This document shows, piece by piece, positions 9,501 through 17,479 of a stretch of DNA of 60,264 nucleotides (its first letter is position 1; every line of letters starts with the position of its first letter). The DNA lies in the NCBI GenBank assembly GCA_020629955.1, contig JAHDCI010000009.1:1-60264 (forward strand), written 5' to 3'. The position numbers and the translations under genes are program-made. The DNA is from Myxococcota bacterium (GTDB taxonomy: Bacteria > Myxococcota_A > Polyangia > Polyangiales > Houyiibacteriaceae). The notes below the pieces were generated by a model. It saw only the letters and a list, made by a program, of their open reading frames with translations, did no database searches and had not been told where the DNA came from.

Positions 9501-12448
9501 CGGACGACAAGGTTTCGGCGCTGGCGTCGCTTGCACGGGGCTATCGAGAGCGGTTTGAGGATAGCTCTCGGGTCTCGTTTGAAGAAGCGCGGGCTTGGCT
9601 CCGGGTGATCGGGCTCGCGCCCCACCACGACGAAGCTCTCTTGCGTTTGAGCGAACGTTACGCCTCCACAGGACAGGATGCGAAACTGCTCGCCACCTTA
9701 GGCCTCCGGCTGGAATCCGCTCCGACGCCAGATCAACGCCTCCGAGTGTTGCGAACGATGGTGCACGTCGCATCTGTGCGAGCACAGGACGTCAACGGCG
9801 CGCTTGAATTCGCCGGGCAGCTTTTCGACGAACATGAGGATCTCAGCGACGGCGTCCAAGACGTTCTCGAGACCTTCTCGCGCGATGGAAACGAAGAACT
9901 CGCAACACGTTGGGCGCGAGAGGAAAGCGCGAGCGAACGAAACCTGAGCATTGCGACGGAAATGGTCGATTGGCTACGGCGCCGAGGTGACGCTCCAGCT
10001 GCGCTCGCACTCGCGACCTCTGCACTGCTACAGGGAGGGTCGAACGCGGGACCGCTCTGGATCGCGTTTGAGAAGATCGCCGCCGACGAGCGAGCGATCA
10101 CGACGGCCAATCAAACCTTTGCAGCGCTGGATGAAGCTGCGCTGGGTCGTCATGCCCGAAGAGGAACACGCTTCCGCTGGGCCAAATGGCTTGAACGTCA
10201 GGGAGAAGGCGCCGAGGCGCTACGGCGATACAAACTCAGCTTCGATATCGTGCCTGCTCGCGGGCCCGCGTTCGACTCGATCGCACGCTTGAGCGCCACG
10301 CTCGGCGAACACGCCCCGCATGCCGAGGCGCTCGTCACGTTGGCGGATTCGGAACGTCGAGTTGACGAGAGACTCGAGCTGCGCCGGGCCGCCGCGAAAC
10401 TCTATTCCGAAGAACTCTCGAGCCCGTTGCGCGCGGTCGAACTCAATACGCAGTCACTCAGCGAATCGAAGCGGCTCGCCCTCATCCCATCCCTCAGAGC
10501 AACCGCCGCGAAAGTTCGCCACGCGGATCGCGCGCGCCTTGTCGAGCTACGAAAGGCATGGCTTGAGGCGCTCGAAGCGCGCGTCGAATCGACATGGGAC
10601 GCCGATGAACAGTGTCGCTCCCTCCTTGTCCTAGCTCAGGTTCTCGGGGATCAGGGCGAGCCAGCAGCTGTCTTATCAACGCTACGTGAGCGAGTGCTCC
10701 CACTTGTGCCCGAGATTGAGAACCTTCCTTCGGATCTACCTGAGCGGGTGCAATCGATCGCGCCCGCCAGCGCGCCCGAACCGCTCCGGGAGATCGCCGA
10801 AAAAATTCTCGATGCGATGTCAGACCTTCCCCAAGGGGAAAAGAGTCAAGAGGCCGCACCGGTTGAAGTCATCGGTCACGATTTTCGCCACGGAGGTACG
10901 TCTTCCGCCCCGCCCGGGGGAGTCCCGACGAAGGAAATGGGAGGACTGCTTCCGGCAAGTCGTCCCCCACAAACCGGAGGGAGCGCTCTTGGGCCGGGTC
11001 CCGACGCAACACCAAGCCGCCACGTCGAAACGATGCCACCTGCGCCACTCGTTCCGCCCGAGGCACTGACGACAAGCTTTCCTAGCAAAGAAAGCGGCGG
11101 GTTCGCGTCCCAGGACCTGCCCGTGCCAAGGCGCCGTAAAAAGACGACGAGGTCCATCGGAGTAAAGCGATCCGAAAACAGCGACGTTCTATCGAAGGCC
11201 GAGTCAGGATCCTCCGAGACACAACCGACGACCAACGAAACGGTGTCCTCGGCTCCACCGCCTCCACGCGCTCCTTCCGATGCACCTGTCTTTGCAAAGC
11301 CGAAAGGCGAGACGCAGGGAAATCGCATCACGGAATCAGCAGCCGAAAACACGATTCCCGCGGGTTCTCGAAGCGTCAGCGGATGGTTTTCTGCCCCTCC
11401 CGCCGCGCTTACGTCGCCGGCACCCGCGTTGACAAACCTCGTCAGCGGCGGCGCGAGAAACACGAAGCACAGCTCGGATTCTGTGTCCCGAGGTGCGCCC
11501 TACGGTCCCACCGTACGCGCGCTGAGAGCCAATCCCGCGGACGGCGGACTAGCAGAGCGCCTGGCGCAAATGAGCGAACGCGAAAATCACGCTGAGCTTA
11601 GCGCCGTGGCCCGGTCACTCGCGCGCCTGGCTGAGGGAACGAATCAGTGTCCCGAGACAGCACCACCTCAACTCCGCGAGGCTTCTCGGGTGATGGCGGA
11701 GCACCTTGGGCTTTCCACCGCGCTCGGTCTCTTGTGGCGCCACGGCGGACGACTCCTTCAGAGACGGCCGCGAGAGTACGGGCTCCTTGGTACCTCAAGG
11801 CTGTCGAGACTGAGCGGCTCGGAGATAGGACGCGACTACCGAGATTTCTGCGAGGCCTTTGATTTGGAGCCGCCCACCTATACCGGCGCAAGCGAAAGCG
11901 GGATCCGCTTTGCGGCGACGCGCCCGGTCGCCGTCATGCTACCGCCGGATCTCGAGCAGGACCCCCCTCCTCTGCGGCGGTTCCGTCTCCATCGTGCGCT
12001 CGCGCTTGCATGCGATGAACATGCGCTCGTCGCGAGCCGAACACGCAGTCAAGCGAGGGTGGTCTTGGACGCGATGTGGGCGGCCTTTGGACCAACCCAA
12101 GCGGTGAACGAGGTCACCGAGGAAGCTGCGCTGATCGCCTCCGATTTCTGGCGCGAAATCCCGCAGCTTGAACAAGGACTTATCCGTGCGCTCCTCTCCG
12201 AGCGGTCGACCGCTCCGAGTGAAAGCGAACTCTATGCGATTGCGAACGGGCGCGCCGCCAAGGCCGCATTTACACTGACGCCGAGTCTCGAGGTCGCATT
12301 CGCGGCGCTACGGATTGATGCGGCGGAGCTTAAGGCTCTTCCGGCGGGTGCCCCGTTCGAAGAAGCTCTTCGCGCGTCACCGTCTATGGCCGCGACCGTT
12401 GCTTTCGCGCTTGGCTCTCGCTTTCTCAACGCTGAGCGGCAAACGTAG
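6557..12448 (+). CDS. Giant PATAN-domain/TPR scaffold protein
   Basis: Unrecognised cytoplasmic protein of 1963 residues. Residues 1-55 (LLELRERGADGLIQLGERTL, then GGKVVSIS) resemble a PATAN/DUF4388 unit. From about 240 to 1450 the sequence is almost wholly Ala/Glu/Arg/Leu-rich helical pairs typical of TPR or other solenoid repeats. About 1450-1640 is a Pro/Ser/Thr/Gly-rich disordered linker with several proline runs. The C-terminal 320 residues are again folded and alpha-helical. No signal peptide, membrane segment or catalytic motif was seen. Its position downstream of a kinase/TPR protein suggests a scaffold or substrate in the same pathway. Codon and base usage match neighbouring genes, so there is no sign of recent transfer. 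Confidence 0.8.
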   Translation: MVTPAPSPIARALLELRERGADGLIQLGERTLRLNGGKVVSISALSTDDTIATLLAATGRIPSHASTLGDDLRALAKTGVDIRALNKARRATWTDRLIDALDGLKNVPEIQPAARRSEEHGGEDLLTLLLDALAVIAAEQEAGAIGERADSYMHAAASPLAASALEWAGIDEEDFARPLSRLLARSPGSASRVAALVRAGLLWLGNSGSVAPPSRRSELPPGRTAPPPDLAHQRESHENLGQALDLPAVTMEDDDPLSALEHRVAELEQVGAPGPTRAEAWGELARAWTQHFGAVAETARALRESAAADPTDTTYLLSAADACARLGRLDLSDAYEAAASKVAHGTRRLEVAKARARTAMRGEQRSIARVHLRAAESDIEEIDAEVLLWAASLESEPERTGLLVQAARRLAEDDPERAIGILISTAEDESSRTEAAELAARMGRPLLAIDLMCPVALADVSVSERMTCAEIAERQERFDIAVDLLADVFAADPSITVIHEPLALDAERVDTATSQVMSEAIALWGPDDATAKRVAGERFAKTPDAVDWGNELILRAWAKEPSNEAAESAVRELCASRADPGMLADALERCAPGDVTGRLLRELAQFAEERLGSASRALWAWEQLLELDAENEEAQTERARLHERLRIKRGLVQVAREDHQRAPTLANTKRLAAMLRDHPEERAEAIELYKSALEEDPKDRTVRRSLERLLRLGQSEDELLEVLKHGLDGEHLNSSERVRSARWVVALACKRGNFALAAEQCKAWLEARPRHAEALVRLELIAKRDPEQRALVDKVLVDNAMKTGRWSWNARRADERRVLNGEAPCCPQETSAKLEADLLGDPLNASTVKRAIEYFGPAISLRQGLEPAATPEALVLLSAARCDLRPKNTQFALAYLEAATTDQEREAAIEHACNTYSPRLAAPSLRCALQIENPTRCVELCAKAIDRLGASELSFQVIGEERPEIAADPAIVERLAAWTPKTDDKVSALASLARGYRERFEDSSRVSFEEARAWLRVIGLAPHHDEALLRLSERYASTGQDAKLLATLGLRLESAPTPDQRLRVLRTMVHVASVRAQDVNGALEFAGQLFDEHEDLSDGVQDVLETFSRDGNEELATRWAREESASERNLSIATEMVDWLRRRGDAPAALALATSALLQGGSNAGPLWIAFEKIAADERAITTANQTFAALDEAALGRHARRGTRFRWAKWLERQGEGAEALRRYKLSFDIVPARGPAFDSIARLSATLGEHAPHAEALVTLADSERRVDERLELRRAAAKLYSEELSSPLRAVELNTQSLSESKRLALIPSLRATAAKVRHADRARLVELRKAWLEALEARVESTWDADEQCRSLLVLAQVLGDQGEPAAVLSTLRERVLPLVPEIENLPSDLPERVQSIAPASAPEPLREIAEKILDAMSDLPQGEKSQEAAPVEVIGHDFRHGGTSSAPPGGVPTKEMGGLLPASRPPQTGGSALGPGPDATPSRHVETMPPAPLVPPEALTTSFPSKESGGFASQDLPVPRRRKKTTRSIGVKRSENSDVLSKAESGSSETQPTTNETVSSAPPPPRAPSDAPVFAKPKGETQGNRITESAAENTIPAGSRSVSGWFSAPPAALTSPAPALTNLVSGGARNTKHSSDSVSRGAPYGPTVRALRANPADGGLAERLAQMSERENHAELSAVARSLARLAEGTNQCPETAPPQLREASRVMAEHLGLSTALGLLWRHGGRLLQRRPREYGLLGTSRLSRLSGSEIGRDYRDFCEAFDLEPPTYTGASESGIRFAATRPVAVMLPPDLEQDPPPLRRFRLHRALALACDEHALVASRTRSQARVVLDAMWAAFGPTQAVNEVTEEAALIASDFWREIPQLEQGLIRALLSERSTAPSESELYAIANGRAAKAAFTLTPSLEVAFAALRIDAAELKALPAGAPFEEALRASPSMAATVAFALGSRFLNAERQT

Positions 12449-12664
12449 GACGAAAGCGTCGCCCTGCAGAGCGGAACATGGGTGACGAAAGAAAGACAGA
12501 AAATCCCGTATCTCTCACGAGGCTCGTGATTCTCGCACAGAGGTTTGCAACCCCGGGAAGTCGCGCGTGCAGCCCTCCAGTCAACGTTGTTGCGATAGAC
12601 GTAAATCCCCCTGAAGCGGTCCCAGCTCGCAAACCTCCTGCGCCAGGCTGGGAGGGGATAGCTC
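12449..12664. other. Convergent intergenic region, nothing recognised
   Basis: It separates the giant TPR gene from the convergent phosphatase gene. A 70-codon plus-strand ORF at 12478 runs into the phosphatase gene and has no coding character. No clear terminator was found. Confidence 0.4.
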
Positions 12665-13474
12665 CTAAGTCCGACTGCGCATCAGCGTGAGAAGCTCTGA
12701 ATGCAGCGAACCATTCGATGCGATAAAGATGTCGCCACGCAGCGTCGGCGCGCCGCCCTCGTCGGAAAACCGTCCTCCCGCTTCTTGTACCAACAACGCG
12801 GCAGGAGCGATGTCGTACGCTTGCACATCTGGGTCGATCACCGCGTCGAGACGTCCCTGCAAAAGCTCGGCGTAGTTGGCAAAGTCCGCGAAGCCGCGCT
12901 GAGTGTAGGTACCCTGCGAGAGGGCCGTGAGAAGATCGAGGCGCCCGGCAGCATCGAATTGGGAGAGCGCGCCATGCCCCACCGCGGCGTCATCGAGCGC
13001 TGTGACCGCAGACAGGCGGCACGGCGCACCATTGACATAGGCCCCGTGACCTTTGACACCCCAAAAGAGTTGGTCTCGCGCTGGAAGGTACGCGATGCCA
13101 GCCATCGGAACTTCCTCGCCCTCCCGCGATTCTACGAGACCGATCAAGATCGACCATGTGTCGAGGCCTCGAAGGAACGCACGGGTTCCATCGATCGGAT
13201 CGACAAGCCATCGAAGTTCGCTTCCCTCACGTCGGCCCGTCTCTTCTCCCTCGAAGGCAATCTCCGGCGTGACACGTGTGAAGTACTCGCGAAGGCGATT
13301 CTCGACTGCGCGATCCGCCTCCGTTACCGGGCTGCGGTCGGGCTTTTTTTCTGCTCGTTCCGGCGCACCTTCCGCGAAGAGTCGCATGGCGAGCTCCCCT
13401 GCTCGGCGCACCTCGAGAAGGAGAGAATCGAGAGCGCTTCGCCCGCCGATGCGGGCCAAATCAAAAGCAGTCAT
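12665..13474 (-). CDS. Inositol monophosphatase-family phosphatase (HisN/CysQ-like)
   Basis: Mg-dependent phosphatase of 269 residues in the FIG/IMPase superfamily. Visible motifs are SPVTEADRAVE (48-58), GEETG (76-80, metal-binding Glu), WLVDPIDGT (89-97, metal ligands Asp92 and Asp95) and AYDIAPAALLVQEAGG near the C-terminus (last metal Asp). The spacing and the RWLVDPIDGTRAF context are closest to histidinol-phosphatase (HisN-type) or 3'-phosphoadenosine phosphatase (CysQ-type) members; the substrate cannot be told from sequence alone. Length is normal for the family. The ATG at 13474 is preceded by TACACT at 7 bases, which supports this start. It stands alone, with no histidine or sulfur genes beside it. 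Confidence 0.88.
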   Translation of the reverse strand: MTAFDLARIGGRSALDSLLLEVRRAGELAMRLFAEGAPERAEKKPDRSPVTEADRAVENRLREYFTRVTPEIAFEGEETGRREGSELRWLVDPIDGTRAFLRGLDTWSILIGLVESREGEEVPMAGIAYLPARDQLFWGVKGHGAYVNGAPCRLSAVTALDDAAVGHGALSQFDAAGRLDLLTALSQGTYTQRGFADFANYAELLQGRLDAVIDPDVQAYDIAPAALLVQEAGGRFSDEGGAPTLRGDIFIASNGSLHSELLTLMRSRT

Positions 13475-13481
13475 GTGGGGG

Positions 13482-13487
13482 AGTGTA
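13482..13487 (-). promoter_or_regulatory. -10 hexamer TACACT, 7 bases before ATG
   Basis: TACACT on the minus strand ends 7 bases before the phosphatase ATG at 13474. The upstream flank is an AT-rich stretch (AATAATTTTG) in an otherwise GC-rich setting. Confidence 0.5.
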
Positions 13488-13577
13488 CAAAATTATTCGT
13501 TGACGCATGAGACCACGTGACCGCTCACAGATCGATCTTCGCAATGGCTTTGACAGCCTACGAGAGCGATCGACAGG

Positions 13578-14042
13578 ATGGTCAGAATAGGCGATAAAGA
13601 AAGGGGCTTCTCCTTCCTCATGGCGAAACGCGATCCTCACTCCTGGTCTCCATTCTTATCCCTCTATCACGAGGAGGATATTGTAAGGATCGTCCGAAAC
13701 GACCGGCGCTACGAGACGCTGGAACAAGTTCGCGCGGGCTACTTAATCGTCGGCGAGTTCGCGGACCAGGTCGTCATTTCTCAAAACCCCACGTTCGGAT
13801 GGCTCTACGATCTGCGCGGAGCTCCGCTCGCTAGAAACGACCCCGAGTTTGAGCGCGTGAACAACGAAATGCGTGCGGTCCTCACCGAACGCAGCCCCTA
13901 CCTTGTCGCCCTGGTCAAGACCCACGTCGGAATGATGCAAATGCGCCGAATGAGAAGCGCCGGACCTACCTTTTACGCAACGAACGACGAGGCAGACGCG
14001 CGCGCGTGGTTAAAGCGGTCGCTTCGCGAAGCTTCCCGATGA
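13578..14042 (+). CDS. Small conserved-type protein, possibly STAS/SpoIIAA-like
   Basis: Unrecognised soluble protein of up to 154 residues. It has alternating strands and helices, with a central GWLYDLRGAPLARNDPEFE stretch and a C-terminal FYATNDEADARAWL, a pattern like small STAS/SEC14-type proteins that track polar patches or membranes; this is a weak resemblance. Two starts are possible: ATG 13578 (used here) and ATG 13620, giving 140 residues. Neither has a convincing Shine-Dalgarno site or -10 hexamer. Its last codons overlap the start of the AEC transporter (ATGA at 14039-14042), so the two are translationally coupled and may act together. Confidence 0.65.
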   Translation: MVRIGDKERGFSFLMAKRDPHSWSPFLSLYHEEDIVRIVRNDRRYETLEQVRAGYLIVGEFADQVVISQNPTFGWLYDLRGAPLARNDPEFERVNNEMRAVLTERSPYLVALVKTHVGMMQMRRMRSAGPTFYATNDEADARAWLKRSLREASR

Positions 14043-14971
14043 GTCCCCTCGCGCGTGTTCTCGCGCTCCTATTTCCGATCGCCCTAGGAACTTTTGCCGG
14101 TCGCATCGGCCTCTTCTCGAAGCCGCGAGCGGCGATCGCCAACCTCAACCGGTTCGCACTCTTTTTCGCGTTCCCATCGCTCATCTTCGTCGGCGTCGCA
14201 GGAGCAGAATTTGCCATCCCGACCACGCCCGCGTTTTGGCTCGCGGTACCCGTCCCCCTCGCGCTGACTTTGTTTTTCGCCCGCCTCTTTCAACGAAAAT
14301 TCTCCGGCAGCATTTCGCTCTCGGTTGCGTTCGGGAACGTCGCGTATCTTGGTCTGCCGCTTTGCGCAGCGATCCTCGGAGAAGAAGTGATCGGACTCGC
14401 CTCGTTGAGTGTTGCGGTGCATGTCGGGATCGCAATGCTCGTGGGCCCTTACCTTCTACTTCGTTGGTCAGGCGACGCTGGCGACGGAGCTTCGCCAAAC
14501 GTTCGCGCCCTACTCAAACAGCCGCTGCTCTGGGCAACCCCGATCGCGCTTCTTCTGAAGCCAGTGCCGAATATCGAGCTCGTCGTCTCAACGGTCCGCC
14601 CGCTCGCCTCGGCCGCCGCGCCCGTCGCATTGTTCATGTTGGGCCTCTATCTCTACGAAGAGCGCACAGCCCTTCGAGGACTGGATGGACCTGCAATCTC
14701 GCATGTTGTCGTCAAACTCATCCTGCTCCCAATGGTCGCCGGGGCTTGCATCGTTGGCGGCTACCGAGCCGGTTGGCTCGACCTGATGCAAAGCCGGGTG
14801 CTCTGGATCCTCGCGGCAATGCCCAGCGCCATCACAACGTTTTCGATCGCGGAAGAGTTTGATGTCGGAGTTCACCATATCGCGAAGTCGATCGTACTCT
14901 CGAGCGTGCTCGCCCTCGCGACGGTGCCCGGATGGCTCTTTTTGATGAACCAGCTCTTCGAACTCCCGTAA
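14039..14971 (+). CDS. AEC (auxin efflux carrier) family transporter
   Basis: Inner-membrane permease of 310 residues with about ten hydrophobic helices in two blocks of five separated by a short polar loop near residue 150-160, the layout of AEC/BASS-like carriers. Typical features are FALFFAFPSLIF in helix 2, FGNVAYLGLPL in helix 4 and the C-terminal MPSAITTFSIAEEF. The frame is open from 14006, but the ATG at 14039, which overlaps the upstream stop codon as ATGA, starts directly before the first helix and is preferred. Members export or import small organic acids; the substrate here is unknown. Confidence 0.88.
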   Translation: MSPLARVLALLFPIALGTFAGRIGLFSKPRAAIANLNRFALFFAFPSLIFVGVAGAEFAIPTTPAFWLAVPVPLALTLFFARLFQRKFSGSISLSVAFGNVAYLGLPLCAAILGEEVIGLASLSVAVHVGIAMLVGPYLLLRWSGDAGDGASPNVRALLKQPLLWATPIALLLKPVPNIELVVSTVRPLASAAAPVALFMLGLYLYEERTALRGLDGPAISHVVVKLILLPMVAGACIVGGYRAGWLDLMQSRVLWILAAMPSAITTFSIAEEFDVGVHHIAKSIVLSSVLALATVPGWLFLMNQLFELP

Positions 14972-15067
14972 GCTCTCTCGTCATCTGCGTTCCTGTCACT
15001 ACCCTTACGAAATTCGGTTTCGGTGGCGCCGATAGGCTCAATTCTTGCGCGAGATACACTGCGCTTT

Positions 15068-15073
15068 GATAAC
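15068..15073 (+). promoter_or_regulatory. Weak -10-like GATAAC, 8 bases before GTG
   Basis: GATAAC ends 8 bases before the GTG at 15082. It fits the spacing seen elsewhere but departs from TAnnnT, so the call is tentative. Confidence 0.3.
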
Positions 15074-15081
15074 ATCGCGTC

Positions 15082-17010
15082 GTGGTTGGAGAACCATCAG
15101 GAAACAATGTCGGGCAACGGCTCGTCGAGCTCGGTCATATCGATGCGGGAGCGCTTGACGCAGCAAACCTCGAGGCGATCGCGAACCGGATGGATATCCG
15201 AGACGCGCTGCTCGATGGCGGAGTCCGAGAGCTGCAGTTGCTGAAGTGGCTCTCACAGATCTACGGTTTCCGATTTCTGACGACAGAGAAGCTCGCGCGC
15301 GCCGAGATCGCGGAACATACGCGCCTCGTCGTTCCGCTTGGGCTGGCCGAAAAGCTTGCGGTAATGCCCCTTCTCTTCGATGTGCGCACCCGACGACTCA
15401 CCGTAGCTGCCGCATACTGCGAACGGACCGATATCGTCTCTCAGATTCAAGCAGGAACTTCCGCGCGAGACGTGAACGTGATCATCGCGATGCCCCGCGC
15501 GGTTCACGCAGCGATTCGACAGCACTATCGCGGCAAGACCGGCGAGATGGCGCGACTCGTGAAGCAGGCGAATCACAAAGCCTCGGTCACCCCGCCGGCA
15601 TTTGGGCCGGCGATGCATAAACCATCGAAACTTGAGATCGCTGCGCCAGACCTCGCGGCGAGCCTCGCTGGTCTCGGTGCAGGGACGGTCGCGAAGAAAG
15701 CTCAGGCGCGTCGCGCTTCGGTTCTACCCCGTTCGAGCATTCCCCCGGCGGGCACCGTTCCTCAAGACCAGCATCTTGAGACGGTCTCTGTTTTCTCGTC
15801 GCTCCTCGATCAGCAGCGTGACGGGCTCCGAGGCCATTCCGCGGGCGTCGCACGACTTGCGTCGCAAGTGGGAAATAAGCTCCGGCTGTCTTATGACGAT
15901 ATCTACGGTCTTCGTTTGGCCGGACTGCTTCACGATGTCGGAAAGCCGAAGGTCTACCACCTGACACCGCTAAATGTCGCTCGCTACGAAGGCCACAGGA
16001 TGCAAGCCGAGCGCGCTGCGAGTGTCCCGGTGCGACTTTTCGAACAAGCAAACCTGCCTCGGATTACGACCGAGGCAATTACCTCCCTGTACGAGCGAGT
16101 GGATGGCGATGGCTTCCCATCAAGCCTTCGTGGCCGCGACGTGCCGCTCGGGGCACGAATCCTTGCCGTATGCGAGACCTATCACGACCTCACGACCCAC
16201 GCGAAGAACCCTTACAACCGAATCTTGGAGAGGGGCGAAGGGATCTCGGTCCTCCAAGGACTTGAGGGTCAGCTCTTCGACGGGATGGTCATCGAAGCGT
16301 TGATGCGAACGCTTAGCTCGCGTGATAGCGAGAGCTCACAAAGCACGGTCCTACTTGTCGACTCCAATCGCGAGGATACGGCCCTGCTCGACCTTCGCCT
16401 CAGCAGCGCGGGGCACGAAGTTTGGATTGTCCGCACGGCAGAGAAGGCGCTCAAATTAATCCCCGATGCGAACGCCATCATCTTGGACCTCGATCTCGAA
16501 GAGCCCGGGGCAGGACGAAAGGTCCTCGATGCAGGGGTCGCAGCGCAAAAGCCTGTGGTTGTCCTTAGCGCACGCTCGGATCGCAATTCGATTCAAGCAG
16601 CATACGACGCTGGCTGTGCGGAGTACTTTTCGAAACCAACGGCTCCAGACATCGTGCTCACAAAGGTTTCACAGCTTCTCGCTCGCGGACCGGCAAAAGG
16701 GGTTCTTGGTTCCCTTGCGGACATGCCTTTGCCCGAGCTCATTCAAGTGTTCAGCGGAAGCAGGCGAACGGGCAGGTTGATCGTTCGTTCGGACGGCAGC
16801 CGAGGTGAACTGATCTTCGGAGAGGGCTCCATCTACGACGCCCGCTTCGGAGACGCCCGAGGAGAGCAAGCGTTCTACAACTTGCTGCGCATTGAGGGCG
16901 GAGAATTCGAACTGGATTCAAGCTTCTCGCCTACTGAGCGAACGATCCATCAAGCGACCGAGAGCTTGCTCCTCGAAGGGATGCGCCGAATCGATGAGTC
17001 GCGGGCATAG
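15082..17010 (+). CDS. MshEN / degenerate HD-GYP / receiver / PATAN fusion protein
   Basis: Cytoplasmic signalling protein of 642 residues. A MshEN-like domain (about 5-150; such domains bind cyclic di-GMP in several ATPases) is followed by a linker, an HD-GYP-type domain (about 235-410), a response-regulator receiver (422-537) and a PATAN/DUF4388 domain (540-640). In the HD-GYP part H252 and the H284-D285 pair are kept, but the usual HHE motif is replaced by LYE (336-338 region) and GYP by GFP (344-346), so metal binding and phosphodiesterase activity are doubtful. The receiver keeps LLVDSNRED, Asp469 or 471 as phospho-acceptor, and Lys518. It may read cyclic di-GMP and phosphorylation together. 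The start is GTG; no membrane segment is seen. Confidence 0.85.
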   Translation: MVGEPSGNNVGQRLVELGHIDAGALDAANLEAIANRMDIRDALLDGGVRELQLLKWLSQIYGFRFLTTEKLARAEIAEHTRLVVPLGLAEKLAVMPLLFDVRTRRLTVAAAYCERTDIVSQIQAGTSARDVNVIIAMPRAVHAAIRQHYRGKTGEMARLVKQANHKASVTPPAFGPAMHKPSKLEIAAPDLAASLAGLGAGTVAKKAQARRASVLPRSSIPPAGTVPQDQHLETVSVFSSLLDQQRDGLRGHSAGVARLASQVGNKLRLSYDDIYGLRLAGLLHDVGKPKVYHLTPLNVARYEGHRMQAERAASVPVRLFEQANLPRITTEAITSLYERVDGDGFPSSLRGRDVPLGARILAVCETYHDLTTHAKNPYNRILERGEGISVLQGLEGQLFDGMVIEALMRTLSSRDSESSQSTVLLVDSNREDTALLDLRLSSAGHEVWIVRTAEKALKLIPDANAIILDLDLEEPGAGRKVLDAGVAAQKPVVVLSARSDRNSIQAAYDAGCAEYFSKPTAPDIVLTKVSQLLARGPAKGVLGSLADMPLPELIQVFSGSRRTGRLIVRSDGSRGELIFGEGSIYDARFGDARGEQAFYNLLRIEGGEFELDSSFSPTERTIHQATESLLLEGMRRIDESRA

Positions 17011-17146
17011 CGACGTCAGGCGTCCTTTTTTGACAAGGATTCGGATCTTTCAAGAGTCCTGAGTGGAAGCGCATTTCGTCGAAGACCGCGAAACAAGCAC
17101 ATCAACGCAGGCCGCTCGCCGCGTTGCGCGGCGTCTCGATCGCGCT

Positions 17147-17470
17147 CTAGCAGCCCGTTGATTTATTCCTATTCTAGGGGCTGTCCCTATATTCGGGGTT
17201 GTCAGAGCGTAGATGATTGGATTCACAGAGCTTTTAGAAGTGAGAAGGAAGAGTGGCACTCTTTCGACGAGCCTCGGAAAGCTCTGTGATTTCAAGGGCT
17301 GCGCTATGGCGGCGCCGAATATAGGGACAGCCCCTAGTTCGTGGAGTTTTGCCTGCGCAGACACGTCCGACTCGAAGGCGGATATTGTATCTATCTCGCG
17401 AGAATCGGATGGTGTTTGAGTAAGCAAAAATGCCGCGAAGCGGACTCGGAAAATATCAACGGTCTGCTAG
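17147..17470. mobile_element. MITE family A, copy 1 (interrupted by MITE B)
   Basis: A non-autonomous element bounded by 16-bp inverted repeats, CTAGCAGCCCGTTGAT on the left (17147-17162) and its complement with one mismatch on the right (17455-17470). Removing the inner element leaves about 160 bp that align with the copy at 49523-49688, including an identical 18-bp block at 17426-17443. It encodes no protein. The CTAG ends fit a TA-duplicating IS630/Tc1-like transposition mechanism, which is an inference. The right end lies 9 bases before the start of the next gene. Confidence 0.85.
17174..17337. mobile_element. MITE family B, full copy nested in MITE A
   Basis: A 164-bp element with perfect 23-bp inverted repeats (17174-17196 and 17315-17337) that begin and end with CTAG. 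It sits inside MITE A, so it inserted later. Its core (reverse orientation) contains the segment around GCAGCCCTTGAAATCACAG that recurs in the copies at 46424 and 53192. No ORF of credible coding character is present. Confidence 0.9.
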
Positions 17471-17473
17471 ACT
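17468..17473 (+). promoter_or_regulatory. -10 hexamer TAGACT, formed partly by MITE A end
   Basis: TAGACT ends 6 bases before the ATG at 17480. Its first three bases are the terminal TAG of MITE A, so the element edge and the presumed promoter overlap. Confidence 0.45.
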
Positions 17474-17479
17474 GCGGCT

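Noticed and set aside
17020-17037. Possible terminator after the HD-GYP fusion gene
   Set aside because: A T6 run is present, but the stem is only four base pairs.
17050-17427. 125-codon minus-strand ORF
   Set aside because: It runs through both nested MITEs and has no independent coding evidence.
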